Below, in pieces: positions 46,302 through 55,599 of a DNA stretch of 64,000 nt (position 1 is the stretch's first letter; the number at the start of each line of letters is the position of its first letter). The stretch spans positions 1 through 64,000 of the forward strand of contig JAQCKF010000012.1 in the NCBI GenBank assembly GCA_027592275.1. The letters are read 5' to 3'. The DNA is from Pseudomonadota bacterium. GTDB lineage: Bacteria > Pseudomonadota > Gammaproteobacteria > Pseudomonadales > Pseudohongiellaceae. The position numbers were made by a program, and so were the translations under genes. The notes below the pieces were generated by a model. That model was not told the origin of the DNA and made no database searches. It saw only the letters and a list, made by a program, of their open reading frames with translations.

Positions 46302-46449
46302 GTGAGATACAAATCTAATGGTGGAAAGAAAGCGCAGAAATACATTGATAGAAGGAGAACAACTTCTACGAATTCGACTGAGTGAGAAACAAATCTAATG
46401 GTGGAAAGAAAGCGCAGAAATACATTGATAGAAGGAGAGAAGCTTCGCG
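46290..46449 (+). repeat. 80-bp tandem duplication spanning the lipB/lipA junction
   Basis: Copy 1 covers about 46290-46369 and copy 2 about 46370-46449, in direct orientation with an 80-bp period. They agree except for isolated changes (AATCCGACTG versus AATTCGACTG; GAGATAC versus GAGAAAC) and the last few positions. The first copy holds the lipB stop and a full copy of the lipA start with its first 13 or 14 codons; the second copy is the start actually used. An ATG at 46318 in copy 1 opens a 26-codon frame that ends at TAA 46396-46398. The period is not a multiple of three. Confidence 0.9.
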
Positions 46450-47360
46450 GAGCGGATAAGGTGCGTCGCATTCCTGTGAAGGTCATCCCCACCATAGAGC
46501 TCCTTACTAAGCCCGCCTGGATTCGCGTAAAGATTCCCGCATCGCCGAAGATCAACCACATTAAGCAAAAGCTAAGAGAGCATAAGCTTGCCTCAGTTTG
46601 TGAGGAGGCATCTTGTCCGAACCTAGGGGAATGCTTTAGCAACGGTACCGCCACATTCATGATTATGGGCGAAATCTGTACGCGTCGATGCCCATTCTGC
46701 GATGTGGCCCACGGGAAACCAAATCCTCTGAATGCGGATGAGCCAACCGAGCTTGCTTCTGCCATCAGTGAAATGGGCTTAAGCTACGTGGTGATAACGT
46801 CCGTGGACCGCGATGATTTGAAAGATAGCGGGGCGCGACACTTTGCAGCCTGTATAAGCGAAACGCGTAGATTGAATCCAGACATCCAAGTAGAGGTCCT
46901 GGTGCCAGACTTTCGCGGCAGGATGGATATTGCCCTAGATATTCTTAAGGACAGCCCGCCGGATGTGTTTAATCACAATCTGGAGACGGTGCCTAGATTG
47001 TATAAGAAAGCCCGACCGGGTGCCGACTATACCTGGTCCCTAGAATTACTGAAGAGATACAAAGGGCTCAGGCCTGAGGTCACGACTAAGTCGGGCCTGA
47101 TGCTCGGACTGGGCGAGACCCTAGATGAAGTAAAACAGGTAATGGATGATCTGTTCGCACACAACATCGACATGGTGACTCTGGGTCAGTATCTACAGCC
47201 ATCGAAGGACCATCTCAAGGTAGAACGTTTCGTACACCCTGATGAATTCGACGAGCTACGTCTCTATGGCGAGAAGCTGGGATTTAGGCATGTCGCGAGC
47301 GGGCCCTTAGTCAGATCTTCTTATCACGCTGATAAGCAGGCCCAGGGAGAGAAAATCTGA
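46398..47360 (+). CDS. lipA: Lipoyl synthase
   Basis: LipA is a radical-SAM enzyme that inserts two sulfur atoms into the octanoyl group on lipoyl domains. The 320-residue protein has the auxiliary cluster cysteines in [12 protein letters not shown] and the radical-[11 protein letters not shown] motif, followed by [10 protein letters not shown] and [12 protein letters not shown]. The [12 protein letters not shown] C-terminal Arg-Ser-Ser motif (VRSSYHA) is present. The ATG at 46398 lies in the second copy of the tandem repeat, directly after that copy's ribosome region. The protein should modify the AceF encoded at 4504-6138. Confidence 0.97.
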   Translation: MVERKRRNTLIEGEKLRGADKVRRIPVKVIPTIELLTKPAWIRVKIPASPKINHIKQKLREHKLASVCEEASCPNLGECFSNGTATFMIMGEICTRRCPFCDVAHGKPNPLNADEPTELASAISEMGLSYVVITSVDRDDLKDSGARHFAACISETRRLNPDIQVEVLVPDFRGRMDIALDILKDSPPDVFNHNLETVPRLYKKARPGADYTWSLELLKRYKGLRPEVTTKSGLMLGLGETLDEVKQVMDDLFAHNIDMVTLGQYLQPSKDHLKVERFVHPDEFDELRLYGEKLGFRHVASGPLVRSSYHADKQAQGEKI

Positions 47361-47450
47361 AGGTAGCTCTGGATATTTCCATGGCACTTCCGGCCCCAGA
47401 ATTGTCCAGCAATACCCTAATGCCCTTTCTGAATTGCGGCTAAAGCAGTC

Positions 47451-48191
47451 ATGAATATCACACTAAGAAAGATCATCGTTTCCATTTCAGCGCTTCTTGT
47501 CGCTGTGGCGATGGTGATTTTTATCGCTCAGAATCCCGCCCGAATTGGTAGCGCGCCACTGTTTATTCGAGCCGCGTTATTATCTATAGCCGTGGTGGCG
47601 GCGTTAATCGCAGCCTATCCTTTGAATCCGCTTTTTCCTGGAAAGCCAGGGATTTACGCGGCGACTGTTTGCGTTCCTGCGCTAATTCCCGTGCTCGTCT
47701 ACTATTTCATTTTGCTGCCGAATCAAGCAGGGTCGGGCCTAACTGGGGAGCAGATTAGCAACGAGCTCATTACCGATAGCTCTAGTAATGGAATTATCGA
47801 GGTGGGTTTCAGCTATCCGATCTATACGCCGTCGTTGCGGGTGGGAAATCTCGAGCTGTTTACCAAGCAGGTGAATGTGTTCCTGAGAATGACAGATGGC
47901 GATGGCGAAGTTGTGTTATTTCGAGCCGTAAGAAAGCGAATTCCTGGCTCTAGTCTTAGCGTCGAGTCAACCGTGCAGGGTATGTTGAGTGAATCCACAG
48001 GCTATGAATTTATTCCACTGGAGATTCCTCCGGCTAGCAGTGTTACCACGCGTGTTGCATTTATCATGAGCAATATTGAAAGTGGTTCTACTTTTACCGA
48101 TGCACTAGATAGAGCCTCGCAAGCGCAATTCGAATTGCGCGACCCAGAAGATGGAAGTTTGTTAGTAGATTTCCCACTCACGAGAATTTAG
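47451..48191 (+). CDS. Membrane protein of unknown function
   Basis: I do not recognise this 246-residue protein. It opens with a hydrophobic helix (KIIVSISALLVAVAMVIFIA) and has further helices near 45-65 and 75-95, then a soluble part of about 140 residues that reads as a mixed alpha/beta domain (NGIIEVGFSYPIYTPSLRVG, VNVFLRMTDGDGEVVLFRAVRKRIPGS). The topology suggests three helices followed by a periplasmic domain. It is the first gene after lipA on the plus strand, 90 bp later, and is not clearly linked to it. Confidence 0.65.
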   Translation: MNITLRKIIVSISALLVAVAMVIFIAQNPARIGSAPLFIRAALLSIAVVAALIAAYPLNPLFPGKPGIYAATVCVPALIPVLVYYFILLPNQAGSGLTGEQISNELITDSSSNGIIEVGFSYPIYTPSLRVGNLELFTKQVNVFLRMTDGDGEVVLFRAVRKRIPGSSLSVESTVQGMLSESTGYEFIPLEIPPASSVTTRVAFIMSNIESGSTFTDALDRASQAQFELRDPEDGSLLVDFPLTRI

Positions 48192-48297
48192 CTGCAGCCG
48201 CTTCAACCCGCCGTCAACCATTTGTAAACGCAATGTCGTCTCCACAAGAATTCTAGTTACTCTAACATTAGCTTTCGCGTGCTGCTCGATTGCAAAG

Positions 48298-48357
48298 AGG
48301 CAGGCATTCTGATTTGGCGTCATCCTCGGGGTCAGATCGGATTGTCCTGCCTTTTTC
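48298..48357 (+). terminator. Possible terminator after the 47451 gene
   Basis: AGGCAGG (48298-48304) pairs with CCTGCCT (48346-48352), directly followed by TTTTCTTTT. The loop is long (41 nt) and contains a partial secondary stem. It would stop plus-strand transcripts, or could be part of a small RNA; the large loop keeps confidence low. Confidence 0.4.
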
Positions 48358-48455
48358 TTTTACCGCAGTACACAAAGCGTTGTCCAAAAGCACGCCGGCC
48401 ACAGAAAAAGTGATTCGCTGGGAGAATGTATCGGAAGGAGTGTAGCTCCAAAAGG

Positions 48456-49679
48456 CTATTGGTTAATTGCTAGAACCTGAATCCGCTTAGATCCAATAAT
48501 TAGTAGTAAGGGTAGAGCGATAGCCGCATTGACGACCAACAGTGCTGTCACTATTGAATTCAATCCCAGCAATAACAGACAAGGCACAAGAAACACCAGT
48601 CGTACTATCTCTAGGGTTAGTGCGAACTCTTTTCCCTCTAGCCAGGCTCCTGCAACACAGAATGAAAAGAACAGATAGATCACCGCCAAGCTTACTAGCG
48701 AATAACTAAGCGATGCAGCGCCCAGAAGCACGGCAAGGCTTAGAACGACAGTAAAGAGAAATTGGACACAGGTATAAACTAGACTGAAGGGCGATATTGC
48801 TGGGTCGAATCGAGCTGTGAGGTCGACAGGCTCGATGCCGAGTTTGCAATGGCTCTGCTGAGACTCGGCACGCCAGCCTGGTGGTTTGAACAAGAGTTTT
48901 AGTTTATTGGCGATCCCGGGCATTGATACGAAGTCCAGAGTGAGTCTCCAGTACACGTGAACGTTGGCCCAGATTGGATTCCAGCTATTGAGCGGTTTGC
49001 GCAGACCGAAGACCGCTGGTTCTTCTGCAATCTCTTCCTGAAAACTGCCAAATATTCTATCCCACAGAATGAACACGCCTCCGTAGTTCCTATCAACATA
49101 GATTTTATTTCGAGCATGATGAACACGGTGATTCGAGGGGGTAACGAATAACCATTCGATCGGGCCGAGCTTAGGCACGTGCTCGGTATGAACCCAGAAT
49201 TGATAGATCAAGTTCAGGCTCACCACCGTGAAAAGGATTTCCGCTGGAAAGCCTAGGAAAAAGAAGGGGAGGTAGAAAGCAAAGCCATAGAAATCTACGC
49301 TGGTCTGCCGCAGCGCAGTGCTCAGATTGTAATCCTCGCTCTGGTGGTGGGCGACGTGAGAGCCCCAAAATAGAGCCACCTCGTGTCCAAAGCGGTGTTT
49401 CCAGTAGTAGGCGAAATCGTAGAGTATAAAACAGCTAATCCAGACCCATAGCGCGTCATCCGCCAGCTGTGCGAGCTGGTATCTAGCCACAACGATTTCA
49501 TAGATTGAACCGGAAAATCCCAGGATTACAAGGCTTTGCAGGCGGCTTAGGCTGCCCATGGAGATGCTGTTGATGCTGTCATTGAGGCGGTAGGTATTGT
49601 TGCCGCGGAGCAAGCCGTAGACCCATTCGATAAAAATCAGCAGGAAAAAAAACGGTATCGCTATGAGGATGAGGTCCAT
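48456..49679 (-). CDS. Sterol desaturase / fatty acid hydroxylase family protein
   Basis: This 407-residue membrane protein has the three di-iron histidine boxes of the family: HRFGH, HVAHH and HRVHHARN, inside a hydrophobic framework of about seven helices. The segments KHRFGHEVALFWGSHVAHHQS and TPSNHRVHHARNKIYVDRNYGG are diagnostic. These enzymes oxidise lipids or sterol-like substrates with molecular oxygen. The C-terminal 120 residues add four or five further helices of unknown role. It is a divergent single gene from the M1 peptidase at 49800. Confidence 0.92.
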   Translation of the reverse strand: MDLILIAIPFFFLLIFIEWVYGLLRGNNTYRLNDSINSISMGSLSRLQSLVILGFSGSIYEIVVARYQLAQLADDALWVWISCFILYDFAYYWKHRFGHEVALFWGSHVAHHQSEDYNLSTALRQTSVDFYGFAFYLPFFFLGFPAEILFTVVSLNLIYQFWVHTEHVPKLGPIEWLFVTPSNHRVHHARNKIYVDRNYGGVFILWDRIFGSFQEEIAEEPAVFGLRKPLNSWNPIWANVHVYWRLTLDFVSMPGIANKLKLLFKPPGWRAESQQSHCKLGIEPVDLTARFDPAISPFSLVYTCVQFLFTVVLSLAVLLGAASLSYSLVSLAVIYLFFSFCVAGAWLEGKEFALTLEIVRLVFLVPCLLLLGLNSIVTALLVVNAAIALPLLLIIGSKRIQVLAINQ

Positions 49680-49799
49680 GAAGTTGAGTCTACCTCAGAA
49701 CAAAGGTGGATATTAAATGGATACTCACAAATCCGGCAAAACGCGTTATTATTCGCAGTCACAGACCTTGGTAAAAATATTTTTAGGAGATCGGTCGTT

Positions 49800-52238
49800 A
49801 TGAAGAGAATCGTCTTGTTCATCACTGCGATAAGCATATTAATAAGCAGTTCCGCACTATTCGCACAGGGTATTCAACAGACGAAGGGTTCGTATCAAGA
49901 TAAATTCCGTCAATTGGATGAAGTCTTGCCGACTCCAAACGTTTACAGGAACGCGTCCGGTCAACCGGGCCATCAGTATTGGCAGCAAGAAGTTGACTAC
50001 GAAATAGACGTCGCTCTCGACGAAGAGGCGCAGCGAATTTCGGGTACTGAGACTATACGCTACCAGAATAATTCTCCCGATACGCTGGGTTATCTTTGGC
50101 TGCAGTTAGATCAGAACCGCTTCCGTAGCGATTCAATGGGAAATATGAGCTCTACCTTTAACGGTAGCAGCCCAGATTCTGACTCTCCTGCACGCATCAG
50201 CCTAGGCCAGTTGCGTTCTCTCCAATATAACGAAGACGCCGACCTAGGCTACGAAATAAACTCAGTTCGCGACAGCTCGGGAAATGATCTTCCACATACA
50301 ATAGTCGGCACGCTCATGCGCATCGATCTCGCGCGTTCGCTAAATTCTGGTCAGGATGTTGAGTTTGAAATCGACTATGCCTATAACGTGGTCAATGGTG
50401 ATGTGCTTCGACCTCGTGGTGGATACGAATATTTTCCCGACGATGAAAATGAAGGTGGTAATTATCTGTTCGCGATTTCACAGTGGTTCCCGCGCCTTGT
50501 TGCCTACACCGACTACGAAGGTTGGACTAATAAAGAATTTCTGGGATCAGGTGAGTTCACATTAGAGTTTGGCGACTACGAAGTTTCGCTTACTGTGCCC
50601 TCGGATCATATTGTTGCAGCAACCGGCGAGTTACAGAATGCCAGTCAGGTTCTGACAAGAGAGCAGCGCGACCGTCTGCAAGAAGCAGAGACTGCGGATC
50701 GACCCGTTTACATCGTAACTCCTGAAGAAGCCCTTGAGAACGAAAGTGAAGGTGTAGATGGTACTAAAACTTGGCGATTTACCGCGGAAAACGTCCGTGA
50801 TTTTGCCTGGGGATCTTCAAGAAAATTTATATGGGACGCGAAAGGCTACCGTCAAGAAGGCGCCGATCAAGAGTTGGTAATGGCGATGTCCTACTATCCA
50901 AAGGAAGGCGGCACGCTCTGGTCGGACCTATCCACGGAAGTCGTTATTCATACCCTAGAAGTCTATAGCCGATTCTCTTTCGATTATCCGTATCCGACGG
51001 CAATCTCCTTGAACGCGGGTTTTGTCGGCGGCATGGAATATCCAATGATTACTTTCAACGGCCCGCGGACGACGCTGCAGGACGATGGGTCTCGAACCTA
51101 TTCTTTGGCTGAGAAGCGTTTCCTAATAGGTGTCGTCATTCACGAGGTAGGGCACTTCTACTTCCCAATGATTGTGAATTCAGATGAACGTCAGTGGACC
51201 TGGATGGACGAAGGCATCAATAGTTACCTAGACTCGGTTGCCGGTCGCGAATGGGATGCGGAGATACCTTGGGGAGTAGAGCCTCGATATATCGTTGACT
51301 ACATGGTTTCCCAGACTCAGGTTCCGATCATGACTCAGTCAGATAGCGTGCTGCGTCTGGGCCCGAATGCCTATTCCAAACCAGCGACAGCGATCAATAT
51401 TTTGCGCGAAACCATTATGGGTCGCGAGCTTTTCGATTTCGCATTCAAAGAATATTCGCGCCAATGGGAATTCAAGCGTCCCACACCGGCAGACTTCTTC
51501 CGCACGATGGAAGAGGCATCTGGTATCGACCTGGATTGGTTCTGGCGCGGTTGGTTCTACACTACAGATCATGTAGATATCTCTCTGAATAGAGTCTATG
51601 AGATGCGTCTGGATACTGAGAATCCTGATATCGACTATGCGCGTCAGCGCGAGACCGAGAAGGCATTACCCCCTTCGCTGTATATTCAACGAAATCGCGA
51701 GGAGGGAAGGCAGACTTGGGTAGAGCGTAATACCGATGTCCGCGATTTCTACGATGACAATGATCAGTTTACTGTCACGAACAAGGAGCGAAACTCTTAT
51801 AACAGCTTCCTAGAAGGTCTCGAAGATTGGGAGCGCGAAGTTCTCGACAGGGCTGTCTCGGAAGATTTGAACTACTACATTCTCGAGCTTTCAAATGAGG
51901 GTGGCCTAGTCATGCCGGTAATCCTGGAGATGGAGTATGTCGATGGTAGCACCGAAGAAATGCGACTACCCGCCGAGATATGGCGCAAAAATGCGACGCA
52001 GGTGAAGAAGCTGATTGTGAGTGAAAGTGAATTGCGTAGCGTTGCGATCGATCCAATGCAGGAAACAGCCGACGCGGACATAGAGAATAACTACTATCCA
52101 CGGCGAATCATCCCCTCGCGCATCGAGAGTTTCAAGTCCGAAGGTGGTGGTAGTTTAATCTCAAGAGATGTCATGCAAGATATCAAAACAGAACTGAAGA
52201 CTGATGAAGAAGATACAGAAGATGAGCAGGACAACTAG
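49800..52238 (+). CDS. Exported M1-family metallopeptidase
   Basis: This is a zinc aminopeptidase-like protein of 812 residues with a cleavable signal peptide (MKRIVLFITAISILISSS...LFAQ). The zinc site is HEVGH at 448-452 and Glu471 in WMDEGINSY, giving HExxH-18-E. The M1 exopeptidase G-x-M-E-N motif appears as GGMEYPMITF. The N-terminal beta domain (about residues 60-300) is typical. The C-terminal 200 residues are acidic. The gene overlaps the following DUF6702 gene, and the pair is likely one unit. The substrate in the periplasm is unknown. Confidence 0.9.
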   Translation: MKRIVLFITAISILISSSALFAQGIQQTKGSYQDKFRQLDEVLPTPNVYRNASGQPGHQYWQQEVDYEIDVALDEEAQRISGTETIRYQNNSPDTLGYLWLQLDQNRFRSDSMGNMSSTFNGSSPDSDSPARISLGQLRSLQYNEDADLGYEINSVRDSSGNDLPHTIVGTLMRIDLARSLNSGQDVEFEIDYAYNVVNGDVLRPRGGYEYFPDDENEGGNYLFAISQWFPRLVAYTDYEGWTNKEFLGSGEFTLEFGDYEVSLTVPSDHIVAATGELQNASQVLTREQRDRLQEAETADRPVYIVTPEEALENESEGVDGTKTWRFTAENVRDFAWGSSRKFIWDAKGYRQEGADQELVMAMSYYPKEGGTLWSDLSTEVVIHTLEVYSRFSFDYPYPTAISLNAGFVGGMEYPMITFNGPRTTLQDDGSRTYSLAEKRFLIGVVIHEVGHFYFPMIVNSDERQWTWMDEGINSYLDSVAGREWDAEIPWGVEPRYIVDYMVSQTQVPIMTQSDSVLRLGPNAYSKPATAINILRETIMGRELFDFAFKEYSRQWEFKRPTPADFFRTMEEASGIDLDWFWRGWFYTTDHVDISLNRVYEMRLDTENPDIDYARQRETEKALPPSLYIQRNREEGRQTWVERNTDVRDFYDDNDQFTVTNKERNSYNSFLEGLEDWEREVLDRAVSEDLNYYILELSNEGGLVMPVILEMEYVDGSTEEMRLPAEIWRKNATQVKKLIVSESELRSVAIDPMQETADADIENNYYPRRIIPSRIESFKSEGGGSLISRDVMQDIKTELKTDEEDTEDEQDN

Positions 52239-52779
52239 TCTACGCGCTTTTTTAATAATGAGAGGAGGGCCACGAACGGCCTTCCTCGCTTTGCTAGCTC
52301 TCCTATGGTGCCTTGTACCGGGTCTCAGCGCTGCCCATGAGCAGAAGACAGCGGTGACACGCATTTTATTCAACGATAGCACTGGTAATATTGAAGTCAT
52401 GCATCGCTTTTTCATACACGATGCCGAGCATGCTGCAGGTGTTGTATTTGGTGGAGCCCAGAACCTAATGGAATCGGCTGACTCACGAAAACTTTTCAGT
52501 AACTATGTGGTGAATCGATTCGCTATTGCCGCCGAGGGTTCAGGGGGCGAGACTATCCAGTTGAATCTGGAATATGTTGGGGAGGAGATCGAGGGCCAAT
52601 TCCTTTGGGTCTATCAGGAGGCTGAGCAACTGCAAGATTTAAGTGCGCTGTCTGTGGTTCATGTTGCTTTAAGAGACATTTGGCCAGATCAGGCGAACCT
52701 GGTGAATGTGGAGAAGGATGGACAGATTTACTCTTTGTCCTTCGCCGATTCTGCTGAGTCACTACGCGTAGAGCTCTGA
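52204..52779 (+). CDS. DUF6702-like exported protein
   Basis: The 191-residue protein has a signal sequence after about 25 residues (FLALLALLWCLVPGLSAAHEQ) and a compact beta domain. The segment HEQKTAVTRILFNDSTGNIEVMHRFFIHDAEHAAG and the GEEIEGQFLWVY block resemble DUF6702, a small secreted family found next to M1 peptidases. Its ATG at 52204 lies 35 bp inside the M1 gene; an alternative ATG at 52222 overlaps by 17 bp. It may be a partner or inhibitor-like companion of the peptidase, which is inference from the overlap. Confidence 0.65.
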   Translation: MKKIQKMSRTTSLRAFLIMRGGPRTAFLALLALLWCLVPGLSAAHEQKTAVTRILFNDSTGNIEVMHRFFIHDAEHAAGVVFGGAQNLMESADSRKLFSNYVVNRFAIAAEGSGGETIQLNLEYVGEEIEGQFLWVYQEAEQLQDLSALSVVHVALRDIWPDQANLVNVEKDGQIYSLSFADSAESLRVEL

Positions 52780-52795
52780 CAACTCGCTGTATAGA

Positions 52796-54355
52796 TCACT
52801 CTTGGTCTAGTTTCTCTCCCAGGCCCTCATAGTCCGCAATAGCAAGCCCAGCTGCCACGCTAGTGAATGGGTCATGCTCGATTACCTTGCCTGGGAAGCG
52901 GGCTTCCAAGATGCGCTTCACGGCGGGTATGAGCGAAGAACCGCCGGTGCGGATCACAAGGTCTACATCACTGCTTTTTAATTCGACGCGTTGTAATACG
53001 TCGGATATTGATTGGCTGAACTTATCGAGCAGTCCACCAATCATTACCTCAAACTGTTCCCGAGACAACTCGAATTCGATATCGAGCTCAGGAATGTCGA
53101 GCTTTGCCGAATGAGCATCAGAAAGCTCTGCCTTTAATTCTTTAATACATTGAAAAACTAAGTAGCTGTAGTTGCTCTTAATCATATCGTAGAGACGCTG
53201 AAACTTGATCGAAGCCTCGTCGCCTACGCTAATTCTCTGCATCAGGGGCGTGGTGAATTTATTTTGATTGAGCATGTAGCTAATGGCCCAATTCAGTAAC
53301 AGGTCTTCATATTCCTCAAATGGAAATAGCGTCTCTATCTCTCGGGCTTCGCCTGCACGTTTCCAGCGCTCGCCTTTGCCTAGAAGTGGGAACAATAGTT
53401 TCTTGAACATTACCTGGTCGATGTGGTCGCCTCCCAGGCCTATACCGTGCGTAGCTATGACTTCAAAATCTGAATGCTCTCGGCGAATAAGGCATAGATC
53501 GAGTGTTCCCCCACCAAAATCAACGGCCAGTAGTATCTGAGACTGTGCCGGTTGCTCTTGATTTGCATGAAGATAGCTCAAGGCAGCGGCGATTGGCTCT
53601 GGATAGTAGGACTGCTTGATGAATTCAGCATAGCCATAGGCTTCAGACAACATATCGAGAGCGGCCCGATTTCGGTTCTTAGCACTACCCTCGAAATTCA
53701 CTGGATGCCCTATACAGGCATGATTGATATCTGCGGAGGCTGGCACTTCGTTCGGTAACTGTAGCTCAATGCTTTTTCTTATTCTAAGCAGTAAGGGGGT
53801 AATTAGAGCGACGAGTCGAAATGCCCGATCGAATACCATTAGTCGAGGAGAGTCCGTGCTACCGAGTAATCTTTTTATGCCTCTAAAGAGCCTTCCTTGT
53901 TGACCGCCATCTACGAAGGACTGTCCATATAAAGTTTGTGTATTGCCTTCCTCGGGTAGGCCCCTGTCACCGATCTGACCTGTAGTGGTTCTGCTTTCGC
54001 CCAGGATCTCCGCGCTTAACTCAACGGTTCTACCGGTGTTGCTCTCTATGTAGTGATTGATCGCGCTCTGGCCAGTACTAATCTGGAAGTCTTTATCGAT
54101 ATAGGTCGCTGAGGGCATGATTACTGAATGCCGCTCAAGTTGTACAAGGTGGACTTTAGTACCATCGAATATCGCTGCGGCACTATTGCTTGTGCCGTAG
54201 TCTATTCCGATGCCGATAGAGGTTCGCTGAATCGCTTGCGAGTATGAGCTTTGTGCCTCTGAGGGATCTTGATTTGGACTGTCGAAACCGGGGAGTGAGT
54301 TTTGATGATTTGGCAAGGGAAGAAGCGGACCTATTTTTACAGAACGGTTAGACAA
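52796..54355 (-). CDS. YegD-like Hsp70-family ATPase
   Basis: This 519-residue protein has the Hsp70 actin-like ATPase fold: GIGIDYGTSNSAAAIFDG (phosphate 1), LAVDFGGGTLDLCLIR (phosphate 2) and VIRTGGSSLIPAVKRIL (adenosine). It resembles YegD and not DnaK, since a large peptide-binding domain and lid are absent. The substrate and partners are unknown. The start is doubtful: the frame opens at a TTG (54355) without a clear ribosome site, and the first 45 residues are low-complexity. It could start at a TTG at residue 14 or so. J-domain proteins that might act with it are not adjacent. Confidence 0.85.
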   Translation of the reverse strand: MSNRSVKIGPLLPLPNHQNSLPGFDSPNQDPSEAQSSYSQAIQRTSIGIGIDYGTSNSAAAIFDGTKVHLVQLERHSVIMPSATYIDKDFQISTGQSAINHYIESNTGRTVELSAEILGESRTTTGQIGDRGLPEEGNTQTLYGQSFVDGGQQGRLFRGIKRLLGSTDSPRLMVFDRAFRLVALITPLLLRIRKSIELQLPNEVPASADINHACIGHPVNFEGSAKNRNRAALDMLSEAYGYAEFIKQSYYPEPIAAALSYLHANQEQPAQSQILLAVDFGGGTLDLCLIRREHSDFEVIATHGIGLGGDHIDQVMFKKLLFPLLGKGERWKRAGEAREIETLFPFEEYEDLLLNWAISYMLNQNKFTTPLMQRISVGDEASIKFQRLYDMIKSNYSYLVFQCIKELKAELSDAHSAKLDIPELDIEFELSREQFEVMIGGLLDKFSQSISDVLQRVELKSSDVDLVIRTGGSSLIPAVKRILEARFPGKVIEHDPFTSVAAGLAIADYEGLGEKLDQE

Positions 54356-54589
54356 ATATTTTCAAGCAGGAGACTCTTGAAAGGTCGCATGTTATATCAT
54401 AGACGGGCCGTGAATCGCCAGCTAAAAATCTTTGTGCAGTGGCCCAAGGGCACCGAAATTCGGGCATGAAGCCAATTTTTGCTGTGTCGGCGGGGCCGGT
54501 CTTGAAGAGACCTTCCGCCTAGTAATGGGAGTTGAATCTTCAGGGAACTTAACCTATGCTGCCTCGGTCAGATAGGGTTAAGAAAGGCC

Positions 54590-54595
54590 TATAAT
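54590..54595 (+). promoter_or_regulatory. Possible -10 element before the cyclophilin gene
   Basis: A perfect TATAAT at 54590-54595 lies 22 bp before the ATG at 54618. The -35 region (54567-54572) is poor. AGGAG at 54608-54612 is a good ribosome site. The 262-bp interval 54356-54617 otherwise shows no gene. Confidence 0.35.
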
Positions 54596-54617
54596 AGTCA
54601 GTGTTTCAGGAGTATCC

Positions 54618-55574
54618 ATGTTCGCAGTTAGTCGGCGCAGCCTAGTGAAGAGATTCGTCAGCGCCTCAATCCGCATTGCCCTGGTTTCCATCCTTGCCTA
54701 TGTCCCCTCTACGCTAGCTGGGACCATTGTCCGCATCAGTACAGGCATTGGCGACTACTCGATTGAGTTATTGGATGATTCCGCTCCCGACACAGTCCAG
54801 AATTTTCTAAATTACGTCAATCGCAATGCCTACAACGGCACCTATATCCATCGTGCCGTAGATAACTTCGTAGTGCAGGGTGGAGGTTTTCGCTTTGCTC
54901 TGTTTGAAGGCCCCATTGACGTACCGTCAGACCCACCCATCCAGAATGAGTTTGGAGCCTCCAATACGCGTGGCACCGTAGCGATGGCCAAGTTAGACGG
55001 AGACCCAGATAGCGCTACAAACCAGTGGTTCGTGAATGTGGTCGACAATAGCGCGACGCTGGATACGAGCAATGGTGGCTTTACAGTCTTTGGCGTTGTA
55101 CTAGGCGACGGGATGGTTACTGTTGATGAGATCGATGCATTGCCAGTCGTCGCTCTTGGTGCAAAGGCGCCGAATGCACCTCATATTACACCGGTCTACA
55201 CTGACCCTCGGGACTTCCTCTATATCAATGCTGAGGTAACGCAGCGTTTTAGTTCAGCGCCGCATGTTTTTGAGTCCGTGACTGGCTTGCTAATCACTTC
55301 GGTGAGCATCGATGGGGGAGCTGAGCTGATCAGCATGAATTTTAATGTAGTGGCTAGCTCACCGAATGTGGTTATTCGGGCAAATGCGGAGAGCGCAATT
55401 CCACGCAGGGATAGCTTTGAAGGAATCGCAGAGTATTCTACGGTAGATGGCCGTCTGCGAATTCCATCGTTGGAAGTAAATTTAAACGGGTCTGTTTCTG
55501 TGGCGGCGAATGTTATTTTTGTGCTCACCGATGCGGCAACTGCAAGCTTTACCCTGGAATCGTTCGATCAGTAG
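54618..55574 (+). CDS. Exported cyclophilin-type peptidyl-prolyl isomerase
   Basis: This 318-residue protein has a signal peptide (residues about 15-38, ALVSILAYVPSTLAG) and a cyclophilin domain at about 40-195 (IHRAVDNFVVQGGGF, ATNQWFVNVVDNSATLD, GFTVFGVV). The residues FVVQGGG and QWFVN correspond to the FMxQGG and F(F)IN catalytic strands. A further C-terminal domain of about 120 residues, beta-rich (TGLLITSVSIDGGAELISMNF), is not part of standard PpiA. It probably works in the periplasm. It lies 25 bp before an NSS transporter gene, so they may be co-transcribed. Confidence 0.85.
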   Translation: MFAVSRRSLVKRFVSASIRIALVSILAYVPSTLAGTIVRISTGIGDYSIELLDDSAPDTVQNFLNYVNRNAYNGTYIHRAVDNFVVQGGGFRFALFEGPIDVPSDPPIQNEFGASNTRGTVAMAKLDGDPDSATNQWFVNVVDNSATLDTSNGGFTVFGVVLGDGMVTVDEIDALPVVALGAKAPNAPHITPVYTDPRDFLYINAEVTQRFSSAPHVFESVTGLLITSVSIDGGAELISMNFNVVASSPNVVIRANAESAIPRRDSFEGIAEYSTVDGRLRIPSLEVNLNGSVSVAANVIFVLTDAATASFTLESFDQ

Positions 55575-55599
55575 ATAACCTCAAGGGGCACCCAGCATA

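Noticed and set aside
46318-46398. 26-codon frame in the first copy of the lipA-start duplication
   Set aside because: It is explained as a by-product of the duplication and not called as a gene; it is reported as part of the repeat.
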